Shown one piece after another: positions 11,672 through 23,531 of a stretch of DNA of 64,000 nucleotides; the first letter of the stretch is position 1; every line of letters starts with the position of its first letter. The stretch lies in contig QYAI01000052.1 in the NCBI GenBank assembly GCA_003988855.1, positions 93,927 through 157,926 of the forward strand, read 5' to 3'. The position numbers and the translations under genes are program-made. The stretch is from Arachnopeziza araneosa (Eukaryota; Ascomycota; Leotiomycetes; Helotiales; Arachnopezizaceae). The notes under the pieces are model-generated. The model worked only from the letters and a program-made list of their open reading frames with translations. It did not search any database and had not been told where the DNA came from.

Positions 11672-13147
11672 ATGGTGACAATGAGAGGTTCCATTCCCCC
11701 GCCGAAAGGACGAGTGCGCACACCCGTCGGCCACAAATATCTCAACGCTTTGCAGTCCAAATACAATGGAGTCTCGGACGTTTCAAGCACGCCATCCCCA
11801 GAAGCAGAGCAAAATGGCCCCGGTTTGGATTTGCTGATACTTGGTGTGACTTCTGGTACGGCAATGGACGATATTGACTTTGCCCTCTGTCGCTTTACGC
11901 AAGAGTCTCCGGAAGGTCCGCTCGTCCTAGAAATCATACACGTGAGTCTGAACATCTTGTACGAGAAAAAGTCCTGAAGAAGATAGTACGATTGTGTAGT
12001 CATGCCTTCGAAGATTCGGACGGATATCCTCTCAATGTTGCGGGAGGACGCTGCCCCGCCGAGTATGCTCTCTCAGATGGATGCCGAGATAGGACACACG
12101 TTTGCGAATGCTATACATATCTTTGCACAGAAACATGGAATCTCCGTAGATGATCTCGACTTGATTGGATCGGGCGGACAATTAATCACCTTGACCGGCA
12201 CTCCAATAAAGGGCCAGCACAGATCGAACATGTGTTTAGGAGAAGGGGCTGTGATATCCGCTAAAACTGGCGTGACTACCGTCTCAGATTATAGAACTAC
12301 AGAACAAGCGATAGGAAGACAAGGTGCCCCTTTATTTACATATCTCGTTGGTCTCTTGCTGCATCATCCTACGCGGCTTCAAATATGTATAACCATCGGC
12401 GGCCTCACTACCATCGTTTTCATCCCACCAGATAATCAAGGTGGTATCGATGCCATGTATGATTGGGATACTGGACCAGGAACATCTATGATAGATGCTG
12501 CTTTCCGATTCTACGGTCTTGACCCTGCCACCGACCAGACCTCTTCTCTCCTTCACGGCCAAATCTGTCACGAGGTGGTAGAAGAGCTTCTCGTCAGCGA
12601 CGAATATCTCAAGATACGACCACCAAAGACTACCGCAAGAGAAATCTACGGTGATGGAATGGCTCATTCCATCATTTCCATGTGCGCATATAGAGGCTGT
12701 AGCCCAGCCGATACCATCGCCACCCTAACACGCTTCACATCCGCCACCATCGCCCAGCAAATGCTCCTCTTCGGACCAGGTCGAGACGCCATCAATAATG
12801 CGGACATTGTCGTTGACGGTCGTGGCATGTCAAACATGCAACTGATAACAGACTTGCAGAACGAGTTCCCCGGAGCACGCTTCGGCTCCTTCGACAAGAC
12901 CGGCGTGCCATCAAACGCTAAGAAGGCTGTGGGTTTCGCTATGCAAGCCATGGAAGCTGTCCTAGGGCGAGCCTTACCCGTCCCAAAGAATGCTCATGTG
13001 ACCAGGCCCAACACCATCACGGGAAAACTGGCGCCGGGATTGAAATGGAGGGAGATTATTGAGAAGAGCGTTCATTTCGGCGGTGCTGGTCGTGGATGGG
13101 AGGGTCTACCCGAGGTCAGAGAATTGATCGTGAAACAGGGGGCGTAG
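11672..13147 (+). CDS. AnmK-like (anhydro-N-acetylmuramic acid kinase family) protein, probably divergent or inactive
   Basis: Exons 11672-11941 and 11987-13147 (45-bp GT..AG intron with in-frame stop) give 476 residues. Family landmarks in order: SGTAMDDID (residues 61-69, from the bacterial SGTSLDGID phosphate-binding loop), GSGGQL (151-156, usually GSHGQT), VSDYR (190-194, usually DFR) followed by IGRQGAPL, TIGGLT (226-231, usually NIGGIAN), DWDTGPGT (249-256, usually DxGPGN) and DGRGMSN (367-373, usually CGGGAxN). The bacterial enzyme phosphorylates and opens 1,6-anhydro-MurNAc from peptidoglycan turnover. Fungi have no peptidoglycan, but related genes are known in many of them. Here the catalytic Asp of DYR is kept, while the HGQT His and two motif Asn residues are replaced. 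A fungal intron and fungal neighbours argue against contamination. Function unknown; pseudoenzyme or altered substrate are both possible. Confidence 0.83.
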
Positions 13148-13454
13148 TTTGGTCTTGCAGTGCATGGGTGCGTCTTTGCATTCGGGTGGTGGTGTTTGTT
13201 TTGGTGCTTGGGTGGAAAGACTTTTTATGATATCCAAACCGCTTAGATGGTTGGCTGGCTTTAGTTGATATGGTCTCTGCATGCACAGCATTAAACATCT
13301 CATTTATGTGATCTTGAAAACAATAGTTACGGCGCGTTGAGATATTACAAAGTTCCTTTTGCATTTACAAGTGACTGCAAGTGACAATACACAAGTAGAA
13401 TGCGAACAAGTTGAGATTGGGTATTCCATTCCACAAACTCCAAAATGTGCACTA
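13148..13454. other. Convergent spacer, no gene seen
   Basis: About 307 bases between the stops of the AnmK-like gene and ISM1; AT-rich, only 3' UTR sequence expected. Confidence 0.6.
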
Positions 13455-16426
13455 TCATACATTTTCTACAATATCATCACATCTTTTACAAAGCTCATCT
13501 TGAACTGGTGCGACAAACCTCCAGCATCTAGGACACTTGTGGTCATTAGCTGGCACTACCCAGGCCGTAGCTTTTCCATCTGGTGCCTCAAATTCACAGC
13601 TATATGTCCAGGCCGCCTCTGGTTTCAGTTTTGTATCTACGACAGAAACCGATGAAACGACAAATATTGCTTCTAATTCATCGGCATAGCGATTGAATAC
13701 CTCTTGAGCTGAGACTGGGAGTTGTAATATAACGGAAGATTCAAGGGAAGAGCCGATTAGCTTCTGAGCTCGGGCTTCTTCTTGTGCAGTCTTGATGGCG
13801 GCGTTTGCGTTGAGAAGCCATGAGAGATCAGTGAGGATATTCGCATCTTTGGGTAAGCGCTCAGCTGGTATGATGGAATCATCCAGTGTTCTATGGAGAG
13901 GATGAGTTTGCTCTTCTGCTTTCATCCATTCCGGTCGATAATCCCATGCTTCTTCAACTAACTGAGGATTTATTGGTGCCAACATCCTCAGTAAACCGTG
14001 GAACATCTCCTCAATAACACCGCCGCCATCTCCACAATATAATCTATCTTTTGAAGCTTCCAAATAGAAGGCCGAGAGATCACTGTTGACCCATTTGTTG
14101 ATGGAATTGATGCCTTTGTAGAATTCAAAATTGTCAAATGCACATGCGACCTCAACCATCACCTTCTCGAGCAGAGCTAGAGCAAAGATATCCAGTTTTG
14201 TAACGGGTGCTGTTCGAGCCGCTGGATGTAACGACCCTAGAAGCATCTTGAGTATCACACGATATTTCAGTAGAGCTGAATGATTGAACTGGAGCGTTGA
14301 TTGACCAATCACAACGTCGCGGGTATAGTCGCTGCTCGCAACCCACAAACGTAACGCATCTGGCCCAAGAGCTTGAGAAACTGGACCGTTAGACTTTTTC
14401 CTTGCTTTGACCGGAGGAAGTAGTGAGCCGTCCATGATCTGCTCAGGTGCAATCACGTTTCCAATCGACTTTGACATCTTCTTCCCCTCTTGATCTAATG
14501 TGAACCCATGTGTGATAAGGGTTTTGAAAGGAGCAACATTTCTTTTCGAGGCAGCTGCATGGGTTAAGAGACTGGATTGAAACCACCCTCTATGCTGATC
14601 CGTGCCTTCAAGATAAACGTCGGCCTGTTGCGGTGTCTGAGTCCAGCTTGTGCCACTATCGAACCAGACATCCATAGTGTCTGTACCTCGTCTAAATGAC
14701 CCTTCGAGACCTGGCATAACCCAGGCTGGATCATTGTGGGCATCGGTCCACCAAGAATCAATGCCCCTCTCTTTTATCACCGAAATTATATGAGCGACGC
14801 TTTCTTCAGTAAGTACTGCAGCTCCATCTTCGTTGTATAACGCAGGAATAGGTACACCCCAGGCACGTTGCCTCGAGATACACCACTCACTCCTGCCCTT
14901 TACAAAACTTTCCAGGCGTGATCGGCCACCCTCTGGAATGAAATGAACATCAGCCAAGTCCCGTAGAGCAATACCTTTTATATGCTCGACGTCAGCGAAC
15001 CATTGCTCAGTAGCTCTGATAATAACTGGCTGCTTTGTTCTCCAATCATATGGATACTTGTGTTTGTGTTTGTGGACAGCAAGGATATTGTCGCCAAGAA
15101 CATCGAGAACCTCTCTGCTTCCATCTACTTGCGATATGTGCAAACCTTTGATCTTTTGATCGAGCAACGGTCCAACAACGGTATTGTAACGTCCGAAATC
15201 ATCGATGACAGCATCGGCATCAATCCCAAGTCGCGTACAGACTTCATAATCATCCATTCCGTGTCCTGGAGCTAGATGAACAAGACCAGATCCAGACTCG
15301 GCAGAGACGAAATCGGCGTGGATGACTGGTTGAGGTCCAAATCCTTCTCCTCGTAGGATATTTCCATACTCAGCACCCACGAGCTCGCTGCCTAAGATAG
15401 AGTCGAGGACAAGCTCGAATGGCTCTCCTGCATTCAGAATCTTCGATAAGTGGGAAACTCTTGTAGTTGCAATGAGGATTAGGCTAGAATCTTTTCTGAC
15501 AACTGAGTATTCGAGGTCTGAGTGAACTGCAATGGCTCGATTGGCAGGTAGAGTCCATGGAGTAGTCGTCCAAATGACAGCAGAGAGAGTTTCAGCCTCT
15601 GGTAATTTACCTTTCAGGCTTTCAGGCACTTTCGTCAAAAGATATTTAACATAAGCCGCCGTAGATTCATGATCATTCTTATACTCCAACTCCGCCTCGG
15701 CAAGGGCAGTTCTGGAAGAAGGTGACCAATAGACCGGCTTATATCTCCTAAAAATCAGTCCTGATTTCACCATTTCCTGAAAAACTCGGAGTTGCTCCAT
15801 CTCGAATGACTTGTCCATGGTTTTCCAAGCCTTGTCCCAATCCGCCATGACACCCCAGTCTCTAAATCCCTTCATTTGCTCCTTCACAGCCTTGAAAGCG
15901 AGTGATCTTGCAGCTTTTCGAACTTCAATGGCGTCATATACCCTTCCCTCTTCTTGATTGTTCCGTTGCTGCTCGAGAGCTTTGACTTCAATAGGAAGAC
16001 CGTGGCAGTCCCATCCTGGAACGTAAAAAACTCGACGACCTTGAATTAAGATGACTTAGCATTCATTCAGTGATTTCTTATCCTGTAGTCCTAGACTAAC
16101 CTTGTTGCAACTTCACTCGACATATGATATCTTTTAAGATTTTATTTAAGGCATGTCCAACATGCACCTTTCCATTAGCGTAAGGTGGGCCATCATGCAT
16201 TACAAAGGGCTTTTGGACAGAGCGCTCCCGGCTCTGCCACTCATAGAGGTCATCTGAACATTTTCGAAGGTATTTGCTCTGGTCGGCGGGGAAAGGTCGA
16301 GGTCTATAGTTTGGTTTTAATGCTACATACATATACGGATAATAAGATTAGCAATACTTACGGAAAGGTAGATTTTGGTAGCCTCAGTGTCGAAGACCAG
16401 GATTTTGTAGGGGGACGGACTGGCAT
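13455..16426 (-). CDS. ISM1: Mitochondrial isoleucyl-tRNA synthetase
   Basis: Three exons, 16426-16362, 16303-16101 and 16039-13455 (introns 58 and 61 bp), encode 950 residues. The first exon supplies MPVRPPTKSWSSTLRLPKST, with the TLxLPKTxFPPRP start typical of the mitochondrial enzyme. The ATP-binding class I signature is HVGH (69-72) inside PPYANGKVHVGHALNK, and KMSKS lies near residue 607 (GKKMSKSIGN). The editing (CP1) domain is between them (TTTPWTLPANRAI, HLAPGHGMDDYEVC, VIDDFGRYN). The C-terminus holds a four-Cys zinc finger (Cys 925, 928, 940, 943). It charges mitochondrial tRNA-Ile with isoleucine and edits valine. The length and eubacterial-like character fit ISM1 rather than the cytosolic ILS1. 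The 16426 start is chosen because it is in frame only after the 58-bp intron whose acceptor is CTATAG. Confidence 0.95.
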
Positions 16427-16903
16427 GATCTCATGTCCATCATGTGAAGGTAAATTTTGTTGTCGCGCGGGCATGACGGGGAAAACGCGACTCCAAGCTG
16501 GAATTGCTTATCTAAGCAATCATGGCGGAAGACTGTATCGGTCAATAAATTGAATATTTAGACCTTTGATACAGACTTCGAAGAATTATCTTTAAACTTG
16601 ATTCCAGAAAGCCAAAATCGGGCTCGATTAATATATGAATGGTTACAAGGTGAATCGAATTACTTTGACTCACAGGTATGACTCTTCCTGAACCGATGTA
16701 TTCTGTCTGTATTTCATATACTGCATGAAACAACCACAGCCAAAGTCAAAATCAGCAGGCGGATATATTGGTCTGCAAAGTCTGCTTAGAAGTCTAATAA
16801 TTAATGCTCAACTTCTGATAAATCAGCTAATTGCCCATTCCTTCTAACTCCGTATGGAAATGCAATAGAATGTGCTATCCTAGAACTCCGATCTCTCAAT
16901 ATA
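16427..16903. other. Spacer upstream of ISM1, no gene seen
   Basis: 477 AT-rich bases between the ISM1 start and the stop of the next minus-strand gene. It should contain the ISM1 promoter; nothing else is recognised. Confidence 0.55.
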
Positions 16904-18504
16904 TCAGAACACCGTCACGCCGCTTACCACTCCGTTCTTTAAAACCTCAAATACTAAGCCAGGAAATCCGAACAACGTCGTATTACCTAGGCCCTTCACA
17001 TCTTCAGTGCCTCCTGGAATTGCCCTTCTACCACCAACACTATCCTCCCAACCACCGAGCAACTCGACACTACTTCCTGGGCTGTCACCCCAATCTCGAT
17101 TCAAGACCATTCCACGCTGTCGAGCTTTAGCTTCCTCAGCATTCCTATAAATGCTTTTCCATTCATTGTGAAGTCTCTGCTCAACGTCCTTGAACTGGGT
17201 TTCCGAGTTGATAATGTCCTGTCCTTTCTTAGGCTTCAGGTAGTCTATCTCCCACCTACATCGTCGATGCCTATTGAAAGGGTATGAGCCTGGAACATTT
17301 CCGTGCAAGATTACCTTCGTCGCAACAAGATGGCCTGACATGTCTGCAGGAATAACATCCTCGGGATTAGTTTGATAAGATGCTGCCACCCGAGATGGTG
17401 GGCACTGTGAAGGTACTACTGGAGAAGACAATAGAACATCAAACCCATGATAAAAGTAATTGTAAAAACATTCTCCTGACACGTTGCCAGCAATTTCCCC
17501 TTCTTCATCATCGTCTTCCTCATCATCGGTGGCTGTATGAGCTGATGATTGATCAGTATCAGTGGAGTCATCCTGCAACCGCTCACTCGTATCATGGCCC
17601 CTCGATACTTGTCGAGCTTTATGAATTGACATTCTTTGATCATTCTTGCGATAGATTGCATCGGGCGGGCCAAGGGTGGCCACCAACTCTTGAGGCGAGG
17701 TGAGTCCTAATTTAATCCAAAAGGAAGAAACCCCTTCTGGTCGAAGCAATTCCAGGCGACCTTCTCCATGTATCCTGACTAATCGGACTTCATCTACCAC
17801 AGGCTCACGGCTTTTTACGAGTGCCGCAAACGTCTCTCTAGGATCTGAGTTCTGTGTATACAATCGATCTCTCGCATCTGGCCAAGAATCACCACGGAAG
17901 ATTGCCATGGAAGCAGCTGGCTGGCTGCTAGATGAAGATAGGAGTGAAACAAAATCTTTGCTTGGTGACCATGAGGAAGATTTTAACGGGAATGAAAATG
18001 CTATTCCCGGATACGAGAGCACATAAATTCCCATTCTTGTCTCATCTTCTGTGTCAGGAGGGACAAACTCTCCGGGGAAGGTTGGCCCCAGAAGTCGGTT
18101 GTAAATATGTCGAAATGTCGGCCCTGATAAACTCTCTGTTACCACAGGGGCGGCTTGAGCAGCAGCTGCTGGCCGCAGAACGTCTTTGTCTTTGTATGTA
18201 AGATGGCTTTTGGTGAAGTCTAGTACCTCGATCAGGCGAAGTCTTTGCTCTGGTCCATCGAAACGTAAACGGACACCGTTCGTTGGTAGGTTGAGAACCA
18301 CTGGTTCTTTCACAGGAGAAGTCTGTTCGTATATTAAATCGAGTTTTGGAAATCGTTGGGGTTCGGCTTTCAGGCGTGTCAAGATATCGTGAAGCGTAGC
18401 TCCCAAAACTATCATGGTCAGCCGCGTATTACGTTTGGTGGATATAATATACCTAGGAATCCTAGAGCCTGCCCAGGGTAAACTTGGGCCGTGAAAAGTG
18501 ACAT
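16904..18504 (-). CDS. PHAF1/UPF0183 family protein (C16orf70-like)
   Basis: Exons 18504-18453 and 18408-16904 (44-bp intron) encode 518 residues. Splicing gives MSLFTAQVYPGQALGF|LVLGATLHDIL. The PGxxLGxxxLG opening is what the family shows and is better than the uninterrupted upstream frame, which has no family match at its start. Further landmarks: LDLIYEQTSPVKEPVVLNLP, LRLIEVLDFTK, SGPTFRHIYNRLLGPTFPG, GIYVLSYPGIAFSFPL. The middle carries a long acidic insert (ATDDEEDDDEEGE) and then NYFYHGFDVL and KVILHGNVPGSYPFNRHRRC. Human C16orf70 (PHAF1/MYTHO) associates with phagophores and PI3P during autophagy; the role here is inferred by homology. Divergent from kinesin-5 across 357 bases. Confidence 0.87.
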
Positions 18505-18861
18505 TACAACAGGAAGGAGGCAAGATCCTCTTCTTGCGCTCTTTACTGTAAGTGAGGTTGTGGAATGAAATGGGATCACAGGACAGGGAGCTGGTGGCTT
18601 GGAGGGGTCACTCGTTGCTCGGCAACAAGGCAAGCGCCATCGTTCCTTACATCACGGAACGCCGAAAACCACAAGATATCTCAACCTCCAAAGAACCCAT
18701 CTTCGAGAATATCGTTGGATATCGGTGGAAGATCAATATTTCCTTGGCTCTGGAAACTTGGATTTGCGCAGAGCGACCCAAAATAACTCTATCGCATTGC
18801 AACGCGTATAATTACTACACCGTTCCACAACCTTCAAATATCAACAAACCTCCACAATTGT
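18505..18861. other. Divergent promoter between PHAF1-like gene and kinesin-5
   Basis: 357 bases between the two ATGs. Short frames occur but none has supporting motifs. Confidence 0.6.
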
Positions 18862-21800
18862 ATGGCAGGACTTCCTCGGCCGGCAATTGTCGCGCCTACA
18901 AAGAAAAACACCATGCGACCACCACCAAGACCCTCAACTGCCAGACCGCAATCTGCTGCAGCTTCTCGAGCTGATCGATCCGGCGCAATATCACCGGCAG
19001 ATTCTGTTGTATCAGTCGCTACTACACAGGGCGGAACAAAACGAAAGGAGCGAGATTTCGAACATGACGATGAAGAGACTAACATCAACGTGGTGGTACG
19101 ATGTAGAGGGCGTAATGAGCGCGAGGTTCGGGAGAACAGCGGAGTTGTACTATCTACGGATGGAGTCAAGAGCAATACTCTTGAGCTTTCCATGGGACCC
19201 AGTGCGTTAAGTAAAAAGACATATCACTTTGATAAAGTATTTTCCTCCGCTGCAGATCAAGCCATGATTTATGATGATGTCGTTACTCCAATTCTAGATG
19301 AGGTAAGGCTATGTACCTCCTTGTCTTACAATGCTAACATGATAATTAGATGCTTTCTGGCTACAACTGTACTATTTTTGCATATGGACAAACTGGTACT
19401 GGAAAGACATATACCATGTCCGGTGATATGAATGACACGTTCGGCATGTTATCAGATGCTGCTGGAATAATACCGCGAGCTTTACAGGCATTATTTACAA
19501 AGCTTGAAATTGATGATGCCGAATGGTCTGTCAAATGTTCCTTTATAGAACTCTATAACGAAGAGCTCCGAGATCTAATTTCATCGGACGAGAATACCAA
19601 ATTGAAGATATATGACGACAACAGCGGGAAAAGAGGGCATTCAAGCACAATTGTTCAAGGTATGGAGGAATCTCATATCAAGAGCGCTGTTGAAGGTATC
19701 AAGTTATTGCAACAAGGAAGCTACAAACGGCAAGTGGCAGCAACTAAATGTAACGATCTCAGTTCTCGAAGTCATACAGTCTTCACAGTCACAGCATATA
19801 TCAAGAGAACAGCTGAAAATGGCGAGGATTATGTGAGCGCTGGGAAGTTAAATTTGGTCGATCTTGCAGGGAGTGAAAATATCCAACGCAGTGGAGCCGA
19901 GAATAAACGAGCTGCTGAAGCAGGTTTGATTAACAAGAGTTTATTAACTCTTGGACGAGTTATCAACGCCCTAGTGGATCGAAGCTCACATATCCCATAC
20001 CGCGAATCGAAGCTTACTCGCCTTCTTCAAGACTCACTTGGTGGGCGAACTAAAACTTGTATTATCGCTACGGTTTCTCCAGCCAAAAGTAATCTTGAAG
20101 AGACCATTTCGACTCTAGATTACGCTTTCCGTGCCAAGAATATTCGGAATAAGCCTCAAGTAAATCAAATGATCAACAAGAAAACTCTGCTAAAAGAGTT
20201 TACATTTGAGATTGAGAGACTCAAAAGCGAGCTCATCGCTACTCGGCAACGGAATGGGGTTTATCTTTCCAACGAGAACTATGAAGAGCTTACAACGGAA
20301 AGCGAATCGAGGAGAATTCTAAGTGAAGAACAGGCAGCTAAAATTGAAACTATGGAAACAAATCTGCGGAACAAGGTTCAAGAGCTTTATTCATTGACTT
20401 CAAGTTTCATGAACCTTAAGAAGGACAATGAAAATACGAAGACTGTTCTTGACGAAACGAAAGGTGTTCTCGAACAGACTGAGTTTGTACTCGCTACTAC
20501 TCGTCAAAGCCTTGCCGATGAGACGACACTTCGAAAAGCCCACCAACAAACAGAAGAGCAGTTGAGCGCTGTTGGAAGCGAGCTTATATCCACATTGGGG
20601 ATGACCGTCCATGATGTGAGCCTACTTCACGACAAAAATAGGAGAAGGTCGGATTTACAATCTCTCAACCGCAATACGTGGGGGCTCTCTCAGGCTCAGG
20701 TGTCGGAAGTCACAAGTATGGTAGAGGATAGAGTTGAGGACTTTCGAACACAACAACAAGAATTGATGACAACAATATCGGATCATATGCAAACCTTCGT
20801 TGCTGGTGAGCTTGGCAAACTCTCTGCCACTCAGACTTTTCTTGAAGAACATGTGGCAGCATTCTGTACATCTGAGAAGGAAGTCTCAGAGCAGACAGAA
20901 TCTGCTAAAGAGGAGATAGATGCTGTCCTCGAGGAGATCAAAGTCCTCAGAGAAGAAGTTAAGTCGCGTGTCGGAGAAGGACTGCAAGGTCTTTCTGCTG
21001 CAGCAGAGAGAATTTCTGCCGAGGTCGTTAATGAACTTGGCGCCTTTCATACTCAACTTCACACTTCATATAGCTCTTTAGGACGGGATTTCAAATCCTT
21101 GTTTGAAGATCTACTCAAGCACATCCACGCTCAACGAGCCGAAGCAGATTTACTGCGACATCAATTAGCAACCGCTAGTGAGCTTGCTGTGCAATCCAAT
21201 ACAGCTGCATCATCTCGATTAGACACTGTTCTTCGAGAAGAGCGAGAAATTGCTGCCGCCGACCGTCAGAATTTACTTTCCCAGATCACAAGTCTTATAA
21301 TGGCACAAGGCCAAAACCAAGATGCACGATTAGTTTCCAAGGTCTCGGAAATTCAGAAGGATATTCTTGCATCTAAAGAGAGCTTTGAGACATCCCAAAC
21401 GCAATATAACCATGGGATGAATGCTTGGGCTGAACAGGAAGGAAAGCTTGTCGAGGACATTCTAAAATCACGTGAGACTCTGAAGACAAAATTGAAGGAA
21501 GACTGGGTAGTAAGTTTAAGTTCATTCTGAATATTAAATCTCGCACTAATTATATTTAGGCTGCCAATAAGCACAATGCCAATCTTCAATTGAGTACAAA
21601 CTCTGTGCATGCCGAGACCGTTCGCATTGTCGATTCCCAGATGCAAGATATCGAGATCCAAATGAAGGCTCTCGACGACTTTGTCACTCGGGCTCGCTTG
21701 CAGAATGCCCAACATCACGAAAGTCATGGAAAATCGCTGAATTCTCTGTCAAACACAGTGAACTCATCATATTCTAACATTGGATCACATTTCACCTCCA

Positions 21801-22465
21801 CCTATGACCGCGTACGTAGCCTCGGCGACCAGATGACTGCCAAAACGGCTCAGATCCAGGAATATCTCGAACCACTCGATTCTACACTTAGGCAACCACT
21901 CGTCCAGCTTCGGGAAACAATCACAGAGATGCGAATCCAAGAATATCAACCAACAGGCGAAACTCCACAAAAAGTCCAATATAGCTACCCTACCCAGCTA
22001 CCAAGGACACAGTCGCACGACACCTTACTCGCAAGCATGCGCCGGCCACCTCGTAGTCCAAGCAAAAGTATGGTTGCGATGGTTCCCGTGGTTTTCAACG
22101 ACGATGATAATGCATTATCTACCTTCCGCCCATTTTCTGCGTCAGTCGGTCCCTCCTCGCAGCGTCCTCGACTCGAAGAACTGGAGCGACGTTTTACGGC
22201 CAGCTTGGGGACAGGCCTAAGAGAAGTAGATGTCAATGTTCCCATTACCGGCACGAGCTCCAGCAGTCTTGCGGATGAAGGAGAGTTAAGATCTATCCCA
22301 ACCTTGAAAAGGAGTATGAGCCGTGGAGAGGGTAAATTGCCGGTTCTGAAGAATACAGGGAAGAAAGGTGCTGTTATTGTAGATGGGAGAGAGAACGAGA
22401 ATACAAGCAAGTTATTGGCGCAACAAAGCACAGGGAGGAGGAGAAGCCCGAGAACAGCGACTTAA
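18862..22465 (+). CDS. Kinesin-5 (BimC/Eg5 family) mitotic motor
   Basis: Exons 18862-19302, 19350-21509 and 21560-22465 (introns 47 and 50 bp) give 1168 residues. The motor domain starts with NINVVVRCRGRNERE after an ~80-residue basic extension. Landmarks are P-loop GQTGTGKT (160-167), switch I SSRSH (about 285), switch II LVDLAGSE (about 316), and the neck region ending RAKNIRNKPQVNQ. This is followed by an extended coiled coil expected to form the bipolar tetramer. A BimC box, PTGETPQKVQYSYPTQLPRT, lies near residues 1000-1018 with a TP site that Cdk1 phosphorylates in this family to target the motor to spindles. The tail ends in a basic, Ser-rich segment. It slides antiparallel spindle microtubules apart and should be essential for bipolar spindles. 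The gene corresponds to A. nidulans bimC and S. pombe cut7. Confidence 0.96.
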
Positions 22466-23531
22466 ATGTCAGTTCATGGCTGTAATGGGCTTACAAAATT
22501 GATTCAATTATTGTTCTGTCTGTGGTGGAACGGCGTCAAGCTTTGCTTTGTGGGGTGGTTTAGGTGGTGGCTTTGTATGCTTTCGATGATACCATTCGTA
22601 AGGTGGTGTTCAAGTAATTTGGTCTTAGAAATTAATGTGTTTTTCATACTCGATAGATTTCTCTCGACCACTCAGTATTCTTTTAAATTTCTTAACACCG
22701 AAAATAAGATGGGATGATATGATAGTTATCTAGCAAGAATGAAAGCTTGGGACTTTTCAATGAAAATGTCCTTGGCGTTCTCAGTTAATGACTACTCAAT
22801 TCGCTGCTAACCTACTCCCTTTGACGCTAAATCACCTCTCTCGCGACCAAATCTCACCTCTCTCACCATGGAATAATCTCTCCGTCATTACAGTGCTTCC
22901 TATTTTTACCAGTCGTCGCTTCTCAATGTATTACTTGCGACAGAATAAACCAGACACATTTAATTTCTTAATAATCTCGAATAATTATTTCTGTTGTTAC
23001 TAAAGCATCTTTAGATTGAACGACCCCTACAATTACATAATATTTTGATAAATCAGATGAGGAATTGGAGACTTGGTGTCAGAATCGGAAATCCACGAGC
23101 TATTTACATTGATTTCTTTTATTAGGTGGTGAGCTCAGCCATGGTTTAAGATTCTGGCCTCTCTTGTTCTGAAATTACGACGCCATTGTCAGACGCTTAT
23201 AGCAATGTTATCGAAGAGAAAATATGTTCAACCTCTGGCCCACTGCTCTCGATTTATGCTACTGCAGAGTGTGTAATAGATAGGAACTTATCGTATTTTT
23301 TAACATAGTCAGAAAAGTTTGAAAGTCGACGTGGACATTCAAGACAACATTTCGATGGCCTTTGTTAGTTAAATTCATGATAACATTTCTTATGCTACTT
23401 TGTGATTAGTATAGCAGGCATGTTGATTTATTGTAAAGGATAATAGTTTACTGTGAATTTAATCAACTGAAAAGGGCTTGCTAGTAGCCGACAAGACGCT
23501 CGCAAATTCGAGAATAACTCGAGCTATCTCT
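22466..23531. other. Convergent AT-rich spacer, no gene seen
   Basis: About 1.07 kb between the stops of kinesin-5 and the orphan gene. No frame above ~85 codons is convincing; the frame just after the kinesin stop looks like random Trp/Phe-rich translation. Confidence 0.55.

Noticed and set aside
11672..13147. Bacterial contamination or very recent bacterial transfer for the AnmK-like gene
   Set aside because: It has a 45-bp fungal-type intron, lies between typical fungal genes and resembles the fungal branch of the family as I recall it.
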